Assembly (NCBI RefSeq): GCF_037042905.1
Contig: NC_087248.1
Span: forward strand, 441,501-505,500
Direction of reading: 5' to 3'
Length of the DNA: 64,000 nucleotides
From: Lytechinus pictus
Taxonomy: Eukaryota; Echinodermata; Echinoidea; Temnopleuroida; Toxopneustidae
This document shows positions 22,564-31,800 of this stretch, piece after piece; position 1 is the stretch's first letter, and the number at the start of each line of letters is the position of its first letter. Under the pieces are notes generated by a model. That model made no database searches, was not told the DNA's origin, and worked only from the letters and a program-made list of their open reading frames with translations. The position numbers and the translations under genes were made by a program.

Positions 22564-22834
22564 TTATTTGCTGAGTGGAGGACCTACGTTCTTTTCTAAC
22601 CAATATCGTGCTTCGTGCGTCATCAATTCTAACGGTTTCATCATGTGTTCCATGACAGTCTTCCCGATGTAAACAACTTTGCCATCTCGTAGAAATATCA
22701 CACGATCTGGGTGCGCCTGGAACGTTCTGGAGAAGAGGTTGTCCATCTGATCAGCGACGATGCGGAACCGTGAAACATTAGTGACGTCATCGGTCATGCA
22801 ATCGTGTGTTTCTTCATCTATCTGTAGGAGATCT
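22564..22834 (-). CDS. DIO: Gene B exon 5 (terminal)
   Basis: 271 nt, acceptor ATTTTCCAG, stop TAA at 22564-22566. Encodes DLLQIDEETHDCMTDDVTNV through EKNVGPPLSK. Confidence 0.82.
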
Positions 22835-25800
22835 CTGGAAAATTATCAAACGGATATCCATTGATCTAACGCTGAAGTAATATGGGATATTTAGCATTCA
22901 AATATCCTACTTTCGATTTGTTTGATGAATACCATGTTTCAGCATTAATATTGTGTTTTATTTATTATGTCATGGATGCCATATCGTGAAATGGTATCCT
23001 AAGTTAAGGTGTGTATTGGTTTTCTAATGTACCCATATTTTGAATGCAAAAACTTCTTGTGTGGGGGTTTAGGGCGAAGAAGTGAGTATCCCTCCATGTC
23101 TGTAATTGCGGAAAGTAACTTCACTCTCACTCTCATAAGGTATAAACTTGACTTGTTCCGGGTATACCCTGGGTATAAGGCAGGGCCCTGGTAACGATTT
23201 TTATTCACTGCATGGGGGGTGCTGATGTTAATTTGAAGAAAAAAAATATCATATTTTCATTACAAATTCGAGGTCATTTTTGTCCCAAAAAAATTGAAAA
23301 GCCCCCCCCCCCCCTCAAAAAAAATAAAAAAAATTAAATGAATAAATGTAAAAGGGATTTCATTAAAAATCCGAGTTCATTTTGGTCTTCTTTAATTGGT
23401 AAAACGTTTTCTTTACAATATGTAAGTCAAATTGGTACCAAGAATTGGAAAAGCGAAAAAAAGGGTTTCACTGAAAAATGAAGGACATGTTAGTTCCATT
23501 TTTCAAATTTTATACACATTCCAGAATACATGGGGTGCTGCCTATATATAATGATACACGCGGCATTCCCAAGGAAATTTTTGGGGTATTAAGCATCCCC
23601 GCTTCCGAGGGCCGTGATCTAAGGCTTCCTGAATCAACTTACTTTGCAGCAGAAATTCTTTCTTCAAGGGTTTTGTGCTGATCAATGTGACTTATATTGG
23701 TTCCCATCGCAGCAGGTCCTTTCGGGTGAGCTTCGGCTAGATAGACAGCAAGGAAATCGACCTGGCCTCGGTAGTCGCGAACAATTTCAGCAAGCGTACC
23801 ACCTACTACACAGGCCTTGGTAAATACAAAATATGAAGCATTAATCAAGTAAACTTAAGGAGGGGTAGAAATCGTCACCTAACCGCAGAAAGGCCATTAA
23901 CGTATTTTGGCGCCAAAAAATCGTATTGTGTTTTATTGCTGAAATGAAAAAAAAAAACATGTCATAAACATTCTTCTGGTACCATTCTGGAACCTAAATT
24001 TGACTTCATTGTGACATATACCGTGTTTACACTTAATCGGCTTTTGCATCGGCTCGTGGTTCAGAACCGGCGATTTTGCACCACCAAAGTAGTAGGTTCA
24101 GAACCGCGAGCCGATGCAGAATCGGCTTTTTTACTACGTGTAAAGAGAAAGCCAATTCTTCATCGGCAATTGGTGCGCATTTCATTCACTTTTCCATTGT
24201 GACGTAATTATAAGCGCACGGATCCAGCGTTGTCTTTATTATGACGTATACTGTTGGTGCTCGTATCATTTCAGGTTTTTGCATCGGCTCGCGGTTCTGA
24301 ACCGCGAGCTGTAACAGCGTGTAAACGCAGTGCAAGATAAACCAAAAGCCGATTCTGCATCGGCTTTTGGTTCTGAACCAAATGCCGATCAAGTGTAAAC
24401 ACAGTAATTATAAGCAAAAGCGTTTCCATGTGCTGGACGCGACTTTTCTCTGGGAACATGACGCTTCTTCGTTGAACGTTGCGTACGCGCATAAACCGAT
24501 TCGCGCTAGCGGCCTTTCTGCGGTCACTGGATCAGTGGATTGCGTATTTTTGTTACCTGGAAAAGGGCGTAAGGTATTAATTCTTAACATTAGAATGCGT
24601 TTAGAGTGTTTTAAATAATATATATATATATATATATCATCAATTTTTCCAAAGGGTAGATAGCACTGGGGAACCTTGATTTAAGCTACGCCTACCATTG
24701 TTCTCTTCATCCATTTCTTTACAATATTTAAATAAAAGAGTTGCCAAAGCTGTTGTACATGTATAACTTTACACATTTGTATACTTTCTCCCATACGTGT
24801 ACTGTATCAAAGCAATAGCTTTGATCCAGCTGAAGCATGGCGGCTTGTCATTGTTCGAAACCCACCTTCACCCGACAAAGGAAATTATAATTGGTATAGT
24901 GTCGAAAATCTGTCTATCTGACGGTCAATCGGATCGGGGTCGCCCTAGCCACTAACCCGTCTCTGTGGTCTAGTGGTTAAGGCACCGGCGTTCAAAGCTG
25001 GGGGCCCGGGTTCGATTCCCGGCAGAGACATTTTTTCGGCATCACCAATTTTTCCAAAGGGTAGATAGCTCTGGGGAACCTTGATTTAAGCTACGCCTAC
25101 CATTGTTCTCTTCATCCATTTCTTTACAATATTTAAATAAAAGAGTTGCCAAAGCTGTTGTACATGTATAACTTTACACATTTATATATATATTCATATA
25201 TCAATGAAGAAAACACATTGCTTGGTCAGAAAGTAAGAAAATTAGGACAGAAAAAAATGCACTACTAGTAGCTGCTAAAAGCACAAAAATAAGGTCAAAA
25301 CATAATTTGCATTTTCTCGAAAATGTACGTTTCGCGCACGTGCGCACTAACGGCCTTTCTGCGGTAAGGCGACGAAATGATTAGAGGCAAGGAAGAGACA
25401 GCATAGAAATAAAATTGGTTTTCACCATAATCGAATTCGAGATTGACTGGAGCATTTTCGTCAAACTAGCGCCCATTATGGAAAAAAGTTTGGTTTCGCA
25501 GCCCCTGCACAATGCCAATGCTTTACATTATCTTACCCTAAGCGGGGGTCAGGAAGCTGATGAAGCCATGATCAACATTGGTCTGTCCTTGTTGATTTGA
25601 AGATCAGAAAGAGTTGTGACGTCACCTGATAGAGATACAAGCCTCATGTCCGGTACATCATCGCCAACTCCTATCAGGCGAGGTGGTGCAATACGCAAGG
25701 CTGGATTCATTCTGATTTTTGCAACAGCTTTCATCACCTAAAATTGACATCAATAGACATAATCAGAGGATGATAATAGAGTACCGAAAAATATGACGTC

Positions 25801-28800
25801 ATCAACTTTCATTTTTTTTTGCATTTCAGCATTTATGATATCATATTCTGGTAGAGCATGATAAAAAAACCTATATGTATAACCCGAATTAGGTGAGAAT
25901 CGCGGTCCACTGGGCCCCAATATATGACCTCATGAATACATAATTAGCCCCATTGAAGGCAATGTATTATTGGCCTGGTTCTAAATGTGAGACATTTACT
26001 ATAATAGGGATTAAAAAAATATATATATATTTATTCATGAGGTCATAACTAAGGCCCCTATAGACCGATTCCCACCAAATTTGAGTTATAGGGGGGTTTT
26101 GTCATGCTCTGCCAAAATATGGTATCAAAACCGCTGTCAAAAAAGTGGTTTGTGACGTCATCACTTCGATACTCCATAGTTGAGTCTTAGAGGCCTGTAC
26201 GATCACATTGGGTTATCGGGTCGGGTCAGCCCGGGGGGGGGGGGGGGGGCACTTACATTGACGAGTGGATACCATGCGCGACCAAAAAAAACACGTAAAA
26301 AGGATGTCTTTTTCAAGATAGGGCACGTTACGTACGTAAAGTGATAAGGGTCTCAAAAACACAAAAATATTGAAAAAAGGGTATCTATTTCGCTCGGAAA
26401 AATAAACGTGTTTAGGGTCAAATATGCGGGGATGATAAAACAAAGTCAAAATGTTTTATAAAGGATGTCCATTTTGCCCCAACACTACGTGTTTAGAGTC
26501 CGATTTGCGCGAGGTGTGGAAGGTGGGGCCATACTAAACCAAAATAATGGTGTATAAAGGTAAAACCGACGGACGCGTGACATAACGAAATACCTCTGTA
26601 CTTGTTTAGGGGGTTCATTTCAGGGAATACTTGCTAAGAGTATCGTTTTGTTTCCAATACTTGTTAAGGGGTGCATTTTCAGAATATGGAAAATACATCG
26701 CTGAACTTGTTTAGGGGCTCAGTTCTGGGAATACTTGCCAATAGTATTTGTTTCCAATACTTGTTAAGGGTAGGGTTTCACACGCCAATACTTGTTAAGG
26801 GGTGCATTTTCAGAATATGGAAAATACGTGTTTAGGGTGCTTTTCAAGACCCCGTGGTCGCGCATGGTATCCACTCGTCAATGGAAGTGCCCCCCCCCCC
26901 CCGGGCGGGTCAGGCAATCCCGTAACCCGACCATTCGAGAAAAAGGTCCCCTAAACCCCCGAATGGTCAGGTTTAGTTAACCCGATTTTTTGTGAAAATT
27001 AGAGCAAAAAATCTTGAGTGATCGGGTAAATTGGACCCGACGTTTCGGGAATTTAGAGGGCCCTTTTTCTCGAATGATCGGGTATGTGCGATTGCCGGAT
27101 CCGACGCGATAACCCTATGTGATGGCACAAACTATCCTACCAAGTTAAATTACTCCAGAGTCCAGACGGTAACATTCTTAGCAGTCATCCGTGAAAAATA
27201 ATAGGTTTGCGCCAAATATTTACATTTCAGCCTTAAAGAGAGCAAGTCCATCTGTCCATGAAGAGAGCAAGAGAGAGAGAGATATCCTCATTTCTTGGGT
27301 ATGTGTGACCTTATTCATGATATTTTAAATGTTTTTTGTGTTCAGTATTTATCTTTTTATTAGCAATCTTTTAATAGGATGCCCAATCAACATAGAAATT
27401 GCTCTCACTAAATTACTTTGAATTACCTCCGGGGAATCCTTATATGCCATGGCTGCCATCATAATATTTGGGATCTTATCAAGTCCAAACATCGGAATCA
27501 AGTGATTTAAGCCAAGGTTCTGAAGCACAGTAATGCTCAAATCAAGTATTATTTTCTGGAAAAAAAAATAAGATAAGAAGAAATGTAGACATCCATTCGT
27601 GAGTCAACATTAAATTAAGGGCAAAATATGAATTACTTGTACATTGATATTCATTGACAATATAACACCCTTGGGGCGGTATTCTGATGTCATTAAAATA
27701 TCTTATTTCATCTCTTAAAATGAGTCAGATTGGTATTCTGAGATGACATTTTATCTCTCAGATCAAATTTTATATTTTATCTTGTGCATTATTTTTATCT
27801 TGCATATCTATAGATGATACGCTACAGAACAATGCCTGCGTATACATACACATCGCGTATCTTACCATTGCAACGCGGGTGATGTGCTTGCGCCCATGCA
27901 TGTTACTTTGAAGAAAAAATATAATAAACTTAAAAGAGGGTAGGAGATATTTTACATCCGCGACGTTGATTTCATCAATATTTCTTGGTGAATTAACTCC
28001 AAATGTTGATTTTAAAATGAGGAAAATTATACATTCATTGAGAGTACCACCTTAACGTTATTCCTGTACAATCAGGAATGATTTCATAAGACTTCTTGAC
28101 TAATCTGGGGTGGTATTCTGAGAACCATTTTATCTCAGATAAAATAAAATATTTTATCTCCGTTAAAATCAGTGAAATAAAATACCCTTAAAATCTCTCC
28201 GAATTGGTATTCTGAAAACAATTTTATCTTCATTTTATCTCTGTAAGACACACCTACCTTTTAATCAATATCCAATTAGAAACGCGCTTTTATAGCTCTT
28301 TCGTGTCACTCAACCAATGGAAATCCATTCCACAAGGAGGTGTGGCAAAGGGGTGAGATTGTATCAAATTATTGACTTCAAATACGCTTGCGCGTCTTTA
28401 CAGAGATTTCTTTTTAACAAAAAGGACAATACTTTCATCTTTTTTCGAAGTCTATATAGCATCTTTTCAAGCATCATTTCAAAGACAATATTAGTCAAGA
28501 CAAGTCTTATGAAATACTTTCTTATTGTACAGGAATAACGTAAAGGTGTTATTCTCAATAAATATATAATTTTTCTTCATTTTCATGTCAACATTTGGGG
28601 TTAATTTACCTAGAAATATTGGTGAAATCAACGTGCGGAGATAAAATAGCCCCTACCCTCTTTTATGTTTATTTGTTTCTTCTTCAAACTATCTTGGGCG
28701 CAAGCACATCATCCGCGTTGCAATACCCAGAAACGCGATGGGTATGTCTACGCAGGCACTGTTCTGTTGCGTATCATCTAAGTTACGCAATATAAAAATG

Positions 28801-31800
28801 TTAATTTTATCTAAGAGATAAAATGTCATCTCAGAATACCAATTTCATTTTAAGAGATAAAATAAAATATTTCAAAGATAAAAATGACCTCAGAATACCG
28901 CCCATTGTCTCTGAAACGATGCTTGAAAAGATGCGATACAGACATCGAAAAAAAATGTGTCTTTTTTCTTTAAAGAAATCTCTTCAAAGACGCGCTAGCG
29001 TATATAGTGCAAGCGTATTTGAGGTCAATAAATTGAAGCAATCTCACTCCTTTGCCACACCTCCCGGCGGAATGGATTTCCATTAGTTAAGTGAGATGAG
29101 AGAGCTATAAAAGCGCATTTGTCATTTGATATTGCTTCAAAAGTAGGTGTGTCTTACAAAGATAAAATTAAGATAAATTGTTCTCAGAATACCACTTCAG
29201 AGAGATTTTAGGGGTATTTTATCTCACTGATTTTAACGGAGATAAAATATTTTATTTTATCTGAGATAAAATGGATCTCAGAATACCACCCCAAAATTAT
29301 TGAATGCGTGTGTTCATAGGTATGTGAGAGTGCATGTGTGTTTGTGGGTTTAACTTGATAATTATAGTATCGTATTTATTTCGTTATTTTGATATGGAAA
29401 TCAATGCTTGCTGTGTTTTACAGTTTAAGAATGCGTTAGGTTTTACATTCTTTTTACATGTGTTTTTATAAGCACACTCTAAAAACGAAGAGTTAATTTA
29501 GCTCCTAAGCAGTGTGTATAGTGACTGCACTTCGGAGTGCTGATTTGTAAACGTCGAGTCCACCACTCTCCCGCTCTTGCTACCACTTTACACGCCGACT
29601 CAAGCCAGCCATCTCTCACCTACTCAAGCCTTCCTACTACTCAGCTTTCCACTCCTTTTGCAGGGGCCGCGGAACGGTTTTCAAAGTGGGGGGGGGGGGG
29701 GGGGAGCTGAGCCAAAAGTGGGGGGGGGGGCTGACCATGCTAAAAATCACAGTCATATGGTAATTTTTACGTTTTTTGTACACGGTTTTGGAAAAAGTGG
29801 GGGGGGGGGGGGCTGAATTTGTTTTGCTTGCCTGGGCGGTATGGGTTGAAACCAATTCGTCTGCTGCTAATTCCTCCACTGCAGGGTCGATCTACATTCA
29901 TTAAGTCTTATGCAATTCTGTCCATTAACTTTTCGCCTAACAACCATATGGTCCAATAAACATTTGGTCCAGTCATCACTTCGTCTAATCACCAGTTCGT
30001 CTATGACCATTTCGTCTCATAACTAGTTGGTCTAATATCAATGTAATTTTCCTTAATTTCGCCCAATTTTTAACAAAAAAGGAGGGAAAAGAGAGGAGAA
30101 AAAAAAAAGAGGAGGAAGACGAGTTACAAAAATAAGATGAGGGGAAGACATGGAAATAAAAAAAATCTTTCATGTCACTATATAAAATTTTCGCTCGCAT
30201 TGCCTGTTTTGTGGTGCAGGGGCGGATCCAGCCTTCGCCAATAGGGGGGGTAGAATTATTTTTGAGCCATATTTCCCCCGATCGGCCGCTCGAAGATGAT
30301 TTTTGGTTTTTGTAAAGGGGTGGTCTTCTTAGCTTTGTTCTTATAAATCAACATAAATATATAGTATCATAATCCTTATTCATATAATGTGAGCGCGAAG
30401 CGCGAGCTATTTTTTTTGTTGAAGTCTTATGTATTTTTTCCTATAATTTGAACATTCTGGGCAATGTTTGTTTTCCTAAAAAAGATGTGTATGAAAATAA
30501 ATAATCACTACGAACGCGAAGCGCGAGCAGAAATGAACTGGTGGAATATGTACCTGTTAAAGACTGCATGCAGTTAGTCATGAAGACGTTATACATTTTT
30601 AAAATCAAATAATGCGAGCGCGATGCGCGAGCTGAATTTTTTTGACATTTTTACTTAAAAATGGAAATTCTAAGGACTTTTTGTAACTTAAACAGAATAG
30701 TTATATAATAAACAATTGATACGAGCGCGAAGCGCGAGCTTAACAATTTTGACATTTCTACATAAAGAATGGAAAATTTTAATCAATTTTTGTAATCGTG
30801 AACAGGATAGCTTTATAACTAAACAATTGATGCGAGTGCGAAGCGCGAGCGGAAAAAAAATCGAGATTTAGACCTAAATATTGGACACTCTATTCATGTT
30901 TTGTAAATTTGGAAAAGACTGAGGAATTCCTACACTAATGATGCTAGCACAAAGTGCGAGCAGAAAATTGTTTGTATTGTGATCTGAAACTGGATAATGA
31001 TTTAAATAGAGAACAAGTTGAATATCTGGGGTCCTTTGCAGAAAGAGTTGCGTTTAAATGCAAGCCAAACAATCAATCGCAAGTCCCAAATGCGCGCTGT
31101 TGCGCATGATTTTTAGAGTTGCGTTTGATTGCAACTCTTTCTGCAACGGGCCCCAGAATAAACAAGCGCGCGCGTGTTTCATATTTAGACCTAGAATCTA
31201 GGCATTCTAAATACATCTTTTATCATGAAAATCAAAGCGAGCGCGAAGCGCGAGCTTAAACTATTTGATATTCCGATCTGAAAAAAAGAGCCAATTTCAG
31301 CTCTATATTTCAAGCACTTTGTACGAAAATTGTAAAATGGATATGGATTGCACAGAGCTGATTTTTTTCATTATAATTACTTTGAGTTTTGACATAGGAC
31401 CGGTACATCCTTAGGACATGTAGGACATGTCATCATATGAAAATGATGAATGTCTTCCTATTCCTCTCGCTAAGCGCGAGATGAAACAAAAGGGAGTATT
31501 CAATTATTAAATTAATATCTTATTCATTAATGCCTAATGAGGGCGTGAAGTCTGATGATATTATGGCCCGAAAACTGGACATTTCAAGCACTTTTGTAAT
31601 TATAAATAGGATGCATCAGTTGATATATTTTAACAATTAATGCGAGCGCAAATTGCGAGCCTAAATCTCTGCATTGTCATGAAAAGGGGATTGTATAATC
31701 AATATTGAGACATACGATCAAAATTCGAGCGTGTAGCGCTAGCTGATACGTTTTGACAATCAGACCTGAAAAGGGATATTTTGACAACTTTATGAAATAC

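Noticed and set aside
24959-25030. Calling this the organism's tRNA-Sec gene
   Set aside because: The anticodon fits, but the 4-nt variable loop and 7-bp acceptor stem are those of a type I tRNA; eukaryotic tRNA-Sec is about 90 nt with a long variable arm.
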